A DNA stretch of 62,831 nucleotides, taken from positions 1 through 62,831 of the forward strand of contig JAUIAD010000023.1 in the NCBI GenBank assembly GCA_030425685.1, read 5' to 3'. The notes beneath the pieces were generated by a model. That model did not search any database and had not been told where the DNA came from. It saw nothing but the letters and a program-made list of their open reading frames with translations. The DNA comes from Gammaproteobacteria bacterium. Its GTDB lineage: Bacteria; Pseudomonadota; Gammaproteobacteria; Coxiellales; Coxiellaceae. Within the stretch, counting starts at the first letter, position 1. Every line of letters starts with the position of its first letter. The translations under genes and the position numbers were made by a program. This document shows positions 45,537-54,102 of this stretch, one piece after another.

Positions 45537-46946
45537 ATGGGTGGAAAACAAAGTCGTCAGGCTAAAGTAAGCCAAGGTGAAGCTAAATCTGAAACTACGG
45601 GTGAAGTTAAGGGTGAAGCTAAAGGTGAGCACAGTAAACGTGCTGCTATAAAAATACAAAGTTTATTTCGTGGCTATAGCGCAAGACGTAGATTTGCCAT
45701 TAAGCCTTTAGAAGAGAAGGAGGCTAGCATATCTGGAGCATTTTGCACCGGAAATGATCCTGATAATTTACTTGTGCCAGCGCAGTTAAAATCAGATAAG
45801 CCATTTGCACTAGTGGGTACCTCAGGTGCGCGTTCATTGGATATAGCATTATCGTTTTGTGCCGAAAATACTACTTTTATTCCAAAAATATATATCGTTG
45901 ACCGCAGCATTAATGTCAAAGCGTTCTGGTCCATATTGCAGCGCTGTTTTGCCAAAGCAGCTGATTTGGAAGCGGTAAAAGCCAATATAATACTATCTCA
46001 AGACAACTTTGCTAAAGTTATTACTTGTTGTCCATGCCATTCTTTACCTGCGTTAGTTACTTTGCTTGCTGGGTTGGAGCAAGGTTTTTCTTTTGATCGT
46101 CTTAAAGCCATGGTGATGAATGTTAGTATGATACTCGGTGACTGGGCTGATCCCATATTGTTTACCAAGCTTAAAAATATTTGTGATGCTAGTGGGTTTG
46201 AGGCGGTTTATGCTTATTCATCGAATATTGTCTCTTGTAGTGACTTTGGTGATTTTGCTGAAGAAAAATGTGTGGCTGCTATTTTAAATAATATCAAAAC
46301 ACTTAATCCTAAGGCCAGTGTATATTCAAACCGTGATAAAGATAAAAGAAGGCCAACCAAAATATTTTGCTATCAAGGTCCTGGTTCGGTAGGGCAACTT
46401 AAACAAGATATAGGTGAGCGGCCGGCTGATCTTTCACTTGGCTTTCTTGCTGGCCTTGGTTTGGTTGCTGTATATATTACGGATATTTCAGGGGTAGAGT
46501 CGGCGTCTGAAAGTAAGCGGTTACCTGTTGAAGAAGTGTCAACGTGTCAGAATGGTTTGTTTTCTAAGGCTGCAGAAAAGAAAGCGCGAATTCACTATGC
46601 TTGTCAGCAATCGCGACTGTTTGGTGAAAAGTTTAGGGCTAAACGTTATCAGCAGGCTTTACCTTTTGCTGAGGCTGCCTATAAAGCTTATGAATCTGTT
46701 TGTGATAAGGGTAACCCAAAAGAAGAGTTGCAGCTTGCTGCTGCGTTGCATAATCTCGGGGCTGTGTACCAAGAGTTAGGGCATGTGGATCAGGCACTCG
46801 AATTGCTTGCAAGGGCTTTGGTGATACGTGACAAGTACAATCATGCTGGTTGCAGCAGTACTCGGCGGAGATTAAAGGCAGTAATTGATGTTAGGGGGGT
46901 TGCTGATCATATGAAGGAACCTGAAGTAAGAACCTTCGCCGCATAA
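45537..46946 (+). CDS. eukaryotic-like protein: myristoylation-type start, IQ motif, TPRs
   Basis: 469 residues, start ATG 45537 with AAGGGG upstream. The N-terminus MGGKQSRQ fits the eukaryotic N-myristoylation rule (Gly2, Ser6). A GE(A/V)K-rich linker leads to IKIQSLFRGYSARRRF, a perfect IQ calmodulin-binding motif (Ile40-Gln41...Arg45-Gly46...Arg50). The middle (about 85-335) is an unrecognised alpha/beta domain with a Rossmann-like FALVGTSGARSLDIAL and IYIVDRSI. Two TPR-like repeats follow (about 360-390, 400-435: LHNLGAVYQELGHVDQAL). It lies alone on the plus strand between aspS and the DUF502 gene. A translocated effector is the best inference. Confidence 0.8.
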   Translation: MGGKQSRQAKVSQGEAKSETTGEVKGEAKGEHSKRAAIKIQSLFRGYSARRRFAIKPLEEKEASISGAFCTGNDPDNLLVPAQLKSDKPFALVGTSGARSLDIALSFCAENTTFIPKIYIVDRSINVKAFWSILQRCFAKAADLEAVKANIILSQDNFAKVITCCPCHSLPALVTLLAGLEQGFSFDRLKAMVMNVSMILGDWADPILFTKLKNICDASGFEAVYAYSSNIVSCSDFGDFAEEKCVAAILNNIKTLNPKASVYSNRDKDKRRPTKIFCYQGPGSVGQLKQDIGERPADLSLGFLAGLGLVAVYITDISGVESASESKRLPVEEVSTCQNGLFSKAAEKKARIHYACQQSRLFGEKFRAKRYQQALPFAEAAYKAYESVCDKGNPKEELQLAAALHNLGAVYQELGHVDQALELLARALVIRDKYNHAGCSSTRRRLKAVIDVRGVADHMKEPEVRTFAA

Positions 46947-46966
46947 GCTTTGGGACTGTTTGCATC

Positions 46967-47584
46967 TTAAGAGGCTTGTGGCGCGTTTTGATCCTTTTGT
47001 GTGTCTGGCATGACCACGCCGAGAGAGACGATGACTTTAAAAGCCTCTTCAACACTAATATCCAGCTGTATGGTTTCGCTGCGCGGTACGACGAGTAAAA
47101 ACCCTGAGGTTGGGTTGGGTGAGGTGGGAATAAAAACGGTGACGGTTTCTTCTTCGTGTGGTGTGCCTTGGAAGTTACTTGAGGTTTGAAAACCAATGCC
47201 CCAGGAACCTTTGCGGGGGAATTCGACCAGTAATACTTTTTTAAAGGATTCCCCTTTGGGTTGTACAAAAGCATGTAAGACTTGTTTTACTGCTGAGTGA
47301 ATGCTGCGAATCAAAGGAATTTTCGCTAATAAACGGTCCCATAATGCTACCAGGCGATGACCTATAAAATTGGTCATCAATACCCCAGTAAGAAATAAAA
47401 TTAATAGTGTAAAAATAAGTCCTAGACCTGGGATATGACGGCCAAAAATATGATCGGGTTGATATTGTTCGGGTAGTAGGGCAAAGGTGCTGTCTAAGAT
47501 GTTAAATAAAAAACGTAGCACCACAAAGGTCGCCCAAATGGGTAGCCACAATACTAGTCCGGCGAGAAAATAGCGTTTTATCAT
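46967..47584 (-). CDS. DUF502-family membrane protein
   Basis: 205 residues. Two membrane helices (about 5-28 and 52-75), then the conserved DUF502 segment IPLIRSIHSAVKQVLHAF and a soluble domain with VFIPTSPNPTSGFLLVVP. Function is unknown. It is commonly found just upstream of aspS, so this is its ancestral place, now separated by the IQ-motif gene. Confidence 0.92.
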   Translation of the reverse strand: MIKRYFLAGLVLWLPIWATFVVLRFLFNILDSTFALLPEQYQPDHIFGRHIPGLGLIFTLLILFLTGVLMTNFIGHRLVALWDRLLAKIPLIRSIHSAVKQVLHAFVQPKGESFKKVLLVEFPRKGSWGIGFQTSSNFQGTPHEEETVTVFIPTSPNPTSGFLLVVPRSETIQLDISVEEAFKVIVSLGVVMPDTQKDQNAPQAS

Positions 47585-47664
47585 ATTACATCCTTGATGA
47601 CAGGCGTGGTTCGCTGCGTCTGTATCCTATTTTATATGCTCTTGCGGTTGGTTGCTATACTGTA

Positions 47665-47699
47665 CTTGCCTTTTTCACAGCTGGTGTGAAAAAGGCAAG
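47665..47699. terminator. hairpin between DUF502 and the coiled-coil gene
   Basis: CTTGCCTTTTTCACA-GCTGG-TGTGAAAAAGGCAAG, a perfect 15-bp stem, 16 bases beyond the stop of the minus-strand gene at 47715. It contains T-runs inside the stem but none after it. Confidence 0.6.
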
Positions 47700-47714
47700 G
47701 TGCGTGATGGGCGC

Positions 47715-48860
47715 TTAAAGGGATAGTCCAGGGGGGGTGCTTTTATTTTCTCCTGCGGTGCTTGGAGTCCCGCTAGCTCTCTCTTTTGTCGATAGCATGG
47801 AATAAGGATTTTCTGCAAGGGTTGTTGTTGAGCTAGTTGAGCTGCTCGGCGCATTTTTGCTGTTGTCGGTGTCTTTGCTTTTTTCTTCTTTTTTGTTGGT
47901 GTCGGCTTGCTCACTTGGATGTGCTTTTGCATCTAGATCGGCAGTGGTAAGGTTTTTTAGTCTCTCCGTTAGGGTAGCGATAGCGGCTTGTGATTCATCT
48001 TTGCTGTTGTCGGTGTCGGCTTGTTCACTTGAATGTGCTTTTGCATCTAGATCGGCAGTGCTAAGGTTTTTTAGCCTTTCTGTTAGGATAGCGATAACGG
48101 CTTGTGATTCATCAAGCAGATCTACGGGTATGGATGCGTTCGGGTTTTTTATATGACTAGTTAGCATATCAATACTTTCTTGTTGGACTTTTATATAGTT
48201 TTCAATGTCTTTTTTGCTCTGTAATGGTTTAAGCCAAGGGTTGTTTTTCACGCTAGTTAGGGTAGACCGCATGGGTGCTAGTATTTTCACTGCTTCCTTT
48301 TGCATTAACTGTTTTATGTCGTGTTGTAATGCGCTTTGCTTTCCTTTTTCTTTAACTATTTCCTCAATGTTGCTTAAGAGGGTGTTAAGTTGTTGTAGAG
48401 CTAGGTCGCTTATATTGTCACTGCATTCTGTGATGATTGTTCTGATAAATTCGCAGGTTTTTGCAATATGTAGGGATAGCGCGCTGTGTGATTCAAATAG
48501 ACTGATTATGTATTTTTTTTCATTTTCCCCAATGCCTTGTAGGGTTATTATTTGTGCTATGTATTGTTTTAGCTTATCAGTGCTTGCGGGTGCAAACGCT
48601 TCTTCTTTCAGCCACATTTTTATAAAGGTAATGGAGGTTAACAGGGTGGCAACGATGTCTGTTTTATTGCTGTCAGAAAGCATTACGGTGAATAATTCAC
48701 TGCGTAACTTTATGTTTAATTTAGTTAGTTCTTGAACTAGTTTGTCTCTTATTTGGCTTGTTTTAATTATATTCTGTAAGAAGATAGGAATAACAAGGTA
48801 ACTGTCAGACGCCTGTTTTGAGTCTGGAGGTGTTGTTGGGTTTTTAGGGTTTTTTCTCAT
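47715..48860 (-). CDS. helical protein with internal 38-residue repeats, effector-like
   Basis: 381 residues from the ATG at 48860 with GAGG eight bases upstream; a longer frame to 48941 would run through its own promoter. Not recognised. N-terminal YLVIPIFLQNIIKTSQIRDKL resembles the protein at 20961. The middle is all helix. Residues about 255-330 hold two 38-residue units (ESQAVIAILTERLKNLSTAD and ESQAAIATLTERLKNLTTAD), then a Ser/Thr-rich tail (SSSTSSTTTL) and a polar C-terminus. It breaks the fmdB-DUF502 pair and has the best PmrA-like promoter of the window. Confidence 0.75.
   Translation of the reverse strand: MRKNPKNPTTPPDSKQASDSYLVIPIFLQNIIKTSQIRDKLVQELTKLNIKLRSELFTVMLSDSNKTDIVATLLTSITFIKMWLKEEAFAPASTDKLKQYIAQIITLQGIGENEKKYIISLFESHSALSLHIAKTCEFIRTIITECSDNISDLALQQLNTLLSNIEEIVKEKGKQSALQHDIKQLMQKEAVKILAPMRSTLTSVKNNPWLKPLQSKKDIENYIKVQQESIDMLTSHIKNPNASIPVDLLDESQAVIAILTERLKNLSTADLDAKAHSSEQADTDNSKDESQAAIATLTERLKNLTTADLDAKAHPSEQADTNKKEEKSKDTDNSKNAPSSSTSSTTTLAENPYSMLSTKERASGTPSTAGENKSTPPGLSL
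47898..48113 (-). repeat. 114-bp in-frame tandem repeat, 1.9 units
   Basis: Two copies beginning at 47898 and 48012 (period 114 bp) inside the coding region above, about 90% identical. They encode the ESQA..AILTERLKNL module. The high DNA identity points to recent duplication. Confidence 0.9.
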
Positions 48861-49188
48861 TTTGTGTGCCTCATGTTTAATGGTTAGCTTGTAGAGTTGA
48901 TTATATGAGGTGAATTTTAAACTAATATTAAGTGCGAGCATTTTTTCTGAATAATTGACAGGGTATTTTTTTAAGGTTTGACGGAATTTGCATGTGGCTA
49001 ATTTTATAGGCTTAAAATGTGGCTGAATTTGTGTGTGAGGATATAGCTAGTTTTTTGAGCGTTTGAAAAATACGGTAAAGCATAACCATGGTGCGCTTGC
49101 TTGTTTGCGAGGTGATGCGCAAGCGTTGTTGTGTCTGTGAGTCAGCAAGTTCTGTGGCTGCTTGTAGATAGAGTGGGATGCTGTGGCT
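48861..49188. other. 328-bp intergenic region with the 48900 promoter
   Basis: Carries the PmrA-like box and TATAAT at 48900-48932. The remaining part up to fmdB shows only a GC-rich imperfect hairpin near 49093-49126 (GCGCTTGC/GCGCAAGCG). No gene is seen. Confidence 0.6.
48900..48932 (-). promoter_or_regulatory. PmrA-like box and consensus -10 for the coiled-coil gene
   Basis: Minus strand CTTAATATTAGTTTAAAATT differs from the published PmrA consensus (cTTAATatT-N2-cTTAATatT) at only two half-site positions. A perfect TATAAT (48905-48900) begins 15 bases from the start of the second half-site. The leader to the ATG is about 33 bases. Confidence 0.75.
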
Positions 49189-49413
49189 TTATGTTTCTCC
49201 TGAATTGCTGTCCTTTTCTTTCTTTTTACCTTTGTCGCGGAAATCGGTGACGTACCAGCCGGTGCCTTTGAGTTGGAAGCTGGTGGATGAGACCTGTTTC
49301 TTTAATTGATCTTGTTCACAATGCGGGCATTTTGTTTTTGGCTCATCACTGAATTTTTGAATGAATTCACTGATTTCACCGCAGTTTTCGCAGCGATATT
49401 CATAAATTGGCAT
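49189..49413 (-). CDS. FmdB-family zinc-ribbon protein
   Basis: 74 residues. MPIYEYRCENCGEI with Cys-x2-Cys and KCPHCEQ with a second Cys-x2-Cys form a zinc ribbon, followed by FQLKGTGWYVTDF and a charged tail. Family function is unknown, often labelled a regulatory protein. It normally leads the fmdB-DUF502-aspS-yebC-ruvC block. Confidence 0.93.
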   Translation of the reverse strand: MPIYEYRCENCGEISEFIQKFSDEPKTKCPHCEQDQLKKQVSSTSFQLKGTGWYVTDFRDKGKKKEKDSNSGET

Positions 49414-49600
49414 GATTTAACCTCGGTTTTTTTTAAGTTCGTTATTTTATCTTATGATATTCAAGATGCAAGTAAAAGAGGGGGTTGTCGCGTGACTTGA
49501 TCGGTGTTGTTGCTTCACGAAGAGCTGGTAACAACGCCATCAGAAAAGCAGAGTAACAAAAAATAAATTAATTGATAGAAGACCAAAGCCTCCAAAAGAG

Positions 49601-49626
49601 CGTAGGGGCACAGCATGCTGTGCCCG
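49601..49626 (+). repeat. dispersed palindrome copy (CAGCATGCTGTG)
   Basis: GTAGGGGCACAGCATGCTGT followed by GCCCG, the GC-to-AT variant of the copies at 20818 and 33331 with both arms changed together, so the pairing is kept. It sits between nrdB and fmdB. Confidence 0.8.
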
Positions 49627-49691
49627 TTTGGGTGTGAATGGCGGTAGACAGTGAGGGTGCCGCAGTTGGGGTCGGTGTGACTAAGGTTTAT

Positions 49692-50852
49692 TTAGTCGTC
49701 CCATTGTAAAGAGCCGCCAGCTTGATATTCAATCACGCGGGTTTCAAAGAAGTTCTTTTCTTTTTTAAGATCCATCATTTCGCTCATCCATGGGAATGGG
49801 TTTTTCACACCAGGATATTGCTCAGCTAATCCAATTTGTGCTAAGCGGCGATTGGCGATGTATTGCAGGTAGTCTTTAAACATCTCTGCATTGAGGCCAA
49901 GAATACCGCGTGGCATGGTGTCTTTAGCGTATTGATATTCTAAATCTACCCCTTCACGGATCATCTTAATAACTTCTTGTTGGAATTCCGATGACCACAG
50001 GTGTGGGTTTTCAATTTTAATTTGATTAATAACATCAATACCAAAGTTTACGTGCATCGATTCGTCACGCAAAATATATTGAAATTGCTCGGAGGTGCCG
50101 GTCATTTTTCCACGTCGACCCATCGCTAAAATTTGCGTAAAGCCAACGTAGAAAAATAGGCCTTCAAACACGACGTAAAATGCGATTAAGTCGCGTAGCA
50201 GGCGCTGATCGTCTTCGGGAGTGCCAGTCTTAAAGTTAGGATCAGCTAAGCTTTGCGTATAAGGCAAAGCCCATACTGCTTTCGTCGAAATCGCCGGTAT
50301 TTCACGATACATGTTAAACACTTCTGCTTCGTCAAGACCGAGGCTTTCAATAATATGTTGATACGAATGTGTATGCAGCGCTTCTTCAAATGCTTGGCGC
50401 AGCAAGTATTGGCGGCATTCTGGGTTGGTGATATGTCGATAGATAGCGAGCACTAAGTTATTGGCAACCAATGAATCGGCTGTAGAGAAAAAACCTAGGC
50501 TGCGTTTGATAATGATGCGTTCATCTTCTGTTAAGCCGTTAGGGTCTTTCCATAAAGCAACGTCGGCGGCCATATTGATTTCATTAGGCATCCAGTGGTT
50601 GGCGCAACCGGATAAATACTTTTGCCACGCCCAGGTGTATTTGAATGGCACCAGTTGATTTAAATCGGCACGGCAGTTAATAATTTTTTTGTCGTCGACT
50701 TGAATGCGTGCCGCACCCATTTCCACGGATTCTATGCCAAGGCTGCCTTGTTGATCTTCGTGATCACTTGTTTGTTTTGGTGGTTCTTCTTTAGGGGCGA
50801 TAGGTGCATTGGTGTCGTAATCATTCCAATCTAATAAGCTTTCAGTTGACAT
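49692..50852 (-). CDS. nrdB: ribonucleotide reductase class Ia, beta subunit
   Basis: 386 residues from the second of two adjacent ATGs (50852; GGAG seven bases upstream). Di-iron and radical residues are visible in [13 protein letters not shown]: Glu-x2-His-x3-Tyr, so the tyrosyl radical site is kept, unlike Chlamydia class Ic. [10 protein letters not shown] gives further ligands. It houses the radical for NrdA. The first upstream in-frame codons are a translated repeat ([10 protein letters not shown]) and not part of the protein. Confidence 0.95.
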   Translation of the reverse strand: MSTESLLDWNDYDTNAPIAPKEEPPKQTSDHEDQQGSLGIESVEMGAARIQVDDKKIINCRADLNQLVPFKYTWAWQKYLSGCANHWMPNEINMAADVALWKDPNGLTEDERIIIKRSLGFFSTADSLVANNLVLAIYRHITNPECRQYLLRQAFEEALHTHSYQHIIESLGLDEAEVFNMYREIPAISTKAVWALPYTQSLADPNFKTGTPEDDQRLLRDLIAFYVVFEGLFFYVGFTQILAMGRRGKMTGTSEQFQYILRDESMHVNFGIDVINQIKIENPHLWSSEFQQEVIKMIREGVDLEYQYAKDTMPRGILGLNAEMFKDYLQYIANRRLAQIGLAEQYPGVKNPFPWMSEMMDLKKEKNFFETRVIEYQAGGSLQWDD

Positions 50853-50880
50853 CATTTTTCTCCATTCTTTGTGTATCTGG

Positions 50881-50903
50881 ATCCCGCGATCAAGTCGCGG
50901 GAT
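50881..50903. repeat. ATCCCGCGA-TCAAG-TCGCGGGAT palindrome between nrdA and nrdB
   Basis: A perfect 9-bp stem with the motif that yields the well-known spurious peptide [10 protein letters not shown] in many genomes. A less regular relative follows (50911-50938). It may lower nrdB transcript read-through or protect the nrdA 3' end. Confidence 0.8.
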
Positions 50904-50945
50904 GACGGTCTTTGCGCGATTGAGCCGCGGCATGCCTGGTTTTAT

Positions 50946-53774
50946 TTATTGGCACGCTTCGCAATCAGGGTTGTCGATCGAGCACGCTTGCGGTGCTGCA
51001 TCTTGAGCAACTGCGTTGAGGGTGCCGTCATTAATGGTTGCTTTTTCTGTGCTGGTAGCGCCCATGCTACGTAAGTAGTAAGTGGTTTTTAAGCCGCGTA
51101 ACCATGCCATGCGATATAAAATATCGAGTTTCTTCCCGGAAGGCTCAGCCATGTATAGGTTGAGTGATTGCGCTTGGTCAATCCATTTTTGTCTTCTTGA
51201 AGCAGCTTCTACTAACCAGCGAGGCTCGATTTCAAAAGCGGTGGCATATAAGTTTTTAAGATCAGCGGGGATGCGATCAATCTTTTGCACGCTGCCGTTA
51301 TAGTATTTTAAGTCGTGAATCATGACGTTATCCCATAGCTCCAACGCTTTTAGGTCTTTCACTAAGTAAGGATTGACGATAGTGAATTCACCTGAGAGAT
51401 TGGATTTAACGAATAAGTTTTGATATGTGGGCTCAATCGATTGTGACACGCCGCAGATATTTGAAATCGTTGCTGTGGGCGCAATCGCCATAACGTTTGA
51501 ATTACGCATACCGTGTTTTTTCACGTCTTTGCGTAAGGTATCCCAATCTAAGCGTTGATCGCAATTTTGTTCCAAGAATTTGCCGCGATTTGCTTGTAGG
51601 TCAGCAATGGTATCGATCGGTAGCTTTCCTTGGCTCCATGTAGATCCTTGATAAGATTCATACGTGCCACGTTCTTTAGCAAGCTCCATCGATGCGTTAA
51701 TAGCATGATAGCTAACATGTTCCATGCTGATATCAGCAAATTCAACCGCTGCATCAGAGGCATAAGCAATGCGCTGTTCGTATAAAGCATCTTGGAAGCC
51801 CATTAAACCTAGGCCGATTGGGCGATGTTTAAAGTTAGAATTTTTCGCTTGCGGTACGCTGTAAAAGTTAATGTCGATCACGTTATCGAGCATGCGGATG
51901 GCGGTTTTTACGGTACGTGCCAGTTTGTCAGTATCAAGCTTGCCATCTTTCATGTGTTTAACTAGGTTAATGCTACCTAAGTTACATACGGCGATTTCAT
52001 CTTTAGAGGTATTTAAAGTGATTTCCGTACAGAGGTTGGAGCTATGAATAACACCCATATGCTGTTGCGGTGAACGCAAGTTGCAAGCGTCTTTAAAAGT
52101 GACCCAGGGATGTCCTGTTTCAAATAGCATGCCAAGCATTTTGCGCCATAGGTTAACCGCTGGAATTTTCTTGCTGCGAATTTCACCTTTGGCGGCTTTT
52201 TGTTCGTAAGCGACGTAGGCTTTTTCAAAGGCGTCGCCGTAAAGGTCATGCAAGTCAGGTGCTTCATTTGGGGAGAATAAGGTCCAGTCTGCTTTTTCAA
52301 ATAAGCGTTTCATAAACAAATCTGGGATCCAGTTTGCGGTATTCATATCGTGTGTGCGGCGGCGTTCATCACCGGTGTTCTTACGTAGCTCTAAGAACTC
52401 TTCGATATCCATGTGCCAGGTTTCTAAGTAAGCACAAACTGCGCCTTTGCGCTTGCCACCTTGGTTAACCGCAACGGCGGTGGCGTCTGCTACATTTAAG
52501 AACGGAACAACACCTAAAGATTTGCCGTTGGTGCCGCGAATATGGGCGCCCATAGCGCGTACCGGTGTCCAGTCATTGCCAAGTCCGCCGGCGTATTTTG
52601 ATAGCAAGGCATTGTCTTTTAATGCGCTGTAGATGCCGTCTAAATCATCGGGCACTGTGGTTAAAAAGCAGCTCGATAGTTGCGGGAAGGTGGTGCCTGC
52701 GTTAAATAACGTTGGCGTTGAGCTCATAAAGTCAAACGATGACAGCAAGTTATAAAACTCAATGGCGCGCTCGTTGCGTTGCTCGCCTTCACATTCGGCT
52801 AAGCCCATGGCGACGCGCATATAGAAAGTTTGTGGTAGTTCTAAACGTACGCCTTGTCGATGAATAAAGTAGCGATCATACAAGGTTTGTAAGCTTAGGT
52901 AGGTGAACGTATTGTCACGCTCGGGTTTAAGCGCTGCAGCAAGTTGATCCAGATCAAAGTTGTTGAGCTCTTTGCCTAATAATTCAGCTTCAATGCCTTG
53001 CGCAATAAAGGTTTTGAACACGGTTGGGTATAGGTCTTTGATATTGTCGCGCGTTAAGTTGTGCGTAATTTTCAAGCCGGTCAGTGTTTCTGTGTATAGC
53101 TCTTGTAGCAATAGACGTGCAGTGACATAGGTATAAGAAGGCTCGTTCTCAACCATGGTGCGTACAGTCATGATAAGCGCTTTGTAGATATCTTTGATTG
53201 CCACACCGTCGAATAGGTTTTGTTTTACATCTTCTAAGATTTGTGCAGGATCAGCACTTTCCAAGCCTTGGCAGGCCGAGTGCACAAGGTTATGTAGCCA
53301 GCGCATATCCAATGGTGCTTTGGCGCCATCGTCTAGTGTGATGTTGATGCGATGAGTACTGCCGCTCTCATGCGCTTGTTGTTCGCGTTGTTTGCGTCGT
53401 TCTTCACGATAAAGAACGTAGGAGCGAGCAATTTTTTGCTCACCGGCGTACATCAACGCAAGTTCTACTTTGTCTTGGATGGCTTCAATATGGATGGTGC
53501 CACCATCTGGCCAGCGTTTGGTGAACATATCATCAATTTGCTGTGTTAAGGTGGTGACGATTTCTTGTACTCGTGGTGAGTTTTCAGCTTGATCACCTTC
53601 TTCGGCGAGAAACGCTTTTTTGATAGCGGTTGCAATGCGATTACTTTCGTATTTAACGACACGACCGTCGCGTTTGATAACGCGCAGCTGGCCTGGTTCG
53701 ACAGTTTCCAGTAGGCTCGGGTCGTGAATCTGAATGGTTTCCTCGGTTGTTTCAATAAACTTGCTAGTCTCCAT
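50946..53774 (-). CDS. nrdA: ribonucleotide reductase class Ia, alpha subunit
   Basis: 942 residues from the ATG at 53774 (AGGAG about six bases upstream). An N-terminal ATP-cone (LRVIKRDGRVVKYESNRIATAIKKAF, quoted in part: VIKRDGRVVKYESNRI) gives allosteric control. The barrel contains the active-site NLCTEITLNTSKDEIAVCNLGS (key C and ExxVCNLGS) and STPTLFNAG. The C-terminal tail ends CSIDNPDCEACQ with the shuttle Cys pair. It reduces ribonucleotides to deoxyribonucleotides with NrdB, the next gene. Confidence 0.96.
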   Translation of the reverse strand: METSKFIETTEETIQIHDPSLLETVEPGQLRVIKRDGRVVKYESNRIATAIKKAFLAEEGDQAENSPRVQEIVTTLTQQIDDMFTKRWPDGGTIHIEAIQDKVELALMYAGEQKIARSYVLYREERRKQREQQAHESGSTHRINITLDDGAKAPLDMRWLHNLVHSACQGLESADPAQILEDVKQNLFDGVAIKDIYKALIMTVRTMVENEPSYTYVTARLLLQELYTETLTGLKITHNLTRDNIKDLYPTVFKTFIAQGIEAELLGKELNNFDLDQLAAALKPERDNTFTYLSLQTLYDRYFIHRQGVRLELPQTFYMRVAMGLAECEGEQRNERAIEFYNLLSSFDFMSSTPTLFNAGTTFPQLSSCFLTTVPDDLDGIYSALKDNALLSKYAGGLGNDWTPVRAMGAHIRGTNGKSLGVVPFLNVADATAVAVNQGGKRKGAVCAYLETWHMDIEEFLELRKNTGDERRRTHDMNTANWIPDLFMKRLFEKADWTLFSPNEAPDLHDLYGDAFEKAYVAYEQKAAKGEIRSKKIPAVNLWRKMLGMLFETGHPWVTFKDACNLRSPQQHMGVIHSSNLCTEITLNTSKDEIAVCNLGSINLVKHMKDGKLDTDKLARTVKTAIRMLDNVIDINFYSVPQAKNSNFKHRPIGLGLMGFQDALYEQRIAYASDAAVEFADISMEHVSYHAINASMELAKERGTYESYQGSTWSQGKLPIDTIADLQANRGKFLEQNCDQRLDWDTLRKDVKKHGMRNSNVMAIAPTATISNICGVSQSIEPTYQNLFVKSNLSGEFTIVNPYLVKDLKALELWDNVMIHDLKYYNGSVQKIDRIPADLKNLYATAFEIEPRWLVEAASRRQKWIDQAQSLNLYMAEPSGKKLDILYRMAWLRGLKTTYYLRSMGATSTEKATINDGTLNAVAQDAAPQACSIDNPDCEACQ

Positions 53775-54102
53775 GATAGCTCCTGGTGTGTGTAAGTTTT
53801 TGGCTTCGAAACCCAATATATGGGTGTTAGGCTGACGGATAAGCACAAGATAGTGTGTTTTATTGTGGATTGCAATAGGATATCATGAGAGCAACATGTG
53901 GATAAAGTGTGGGTTACTTGTCAGTAAATATTTTTTGATAATCCCTTTTTTCTAATTCAAGAAGTTACAATACTCTTCAAGAATTTGCTTTTAGAAAAAA
54001 AGTGACGATAAATTTGTTAAACTGAGGTAATAGTGGAAGAATGCTTACGGGACAGTAAGAAATTATCTGGATATAAGGTTACCTTAAGCTGGGGATATTA
54101 TT
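53775..54102. other. 328-bp divergent region nrdA/rppH
   Basis: Contains the NrdR-like boxes near nrdA and AT-rich DNA before rppH. A TTGCTT...AAACTG region near 53985-54025 could hold the rppH promoter, but no clear hexamers stand out. No gene. Confidence 0.5.
53811..53858 (-). promoter_or_regulatory. two NrdR-like boxes upstream of nrdA
   Basis: Minus-strand ACACACTATCTTGTGC (53858-53843) and CACCCATATATTGGGT (53826-53811) each match the NrdR box consensus acaCwAtATaTwGtgt at 11-13 of 16 positions. Their centres are 32 bp apart, close to the three helical turns typical for tandem NrdR sites. NrdR represses nrd genes. Confidence 0.55.

Noticed and set aside
48205..48735. 176-codon plus-strand frame
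   Set aside because: Antisense to the coiled-coil gene at 47715; low-complexity hydrophobic shadow with no start signal.
50853..50933. N-terminal extension of NrdB
   Set aside because: It is the translated [10 protein letters not shown] palindromic repeat; the real start has a good ribosome-binding site at 50852.
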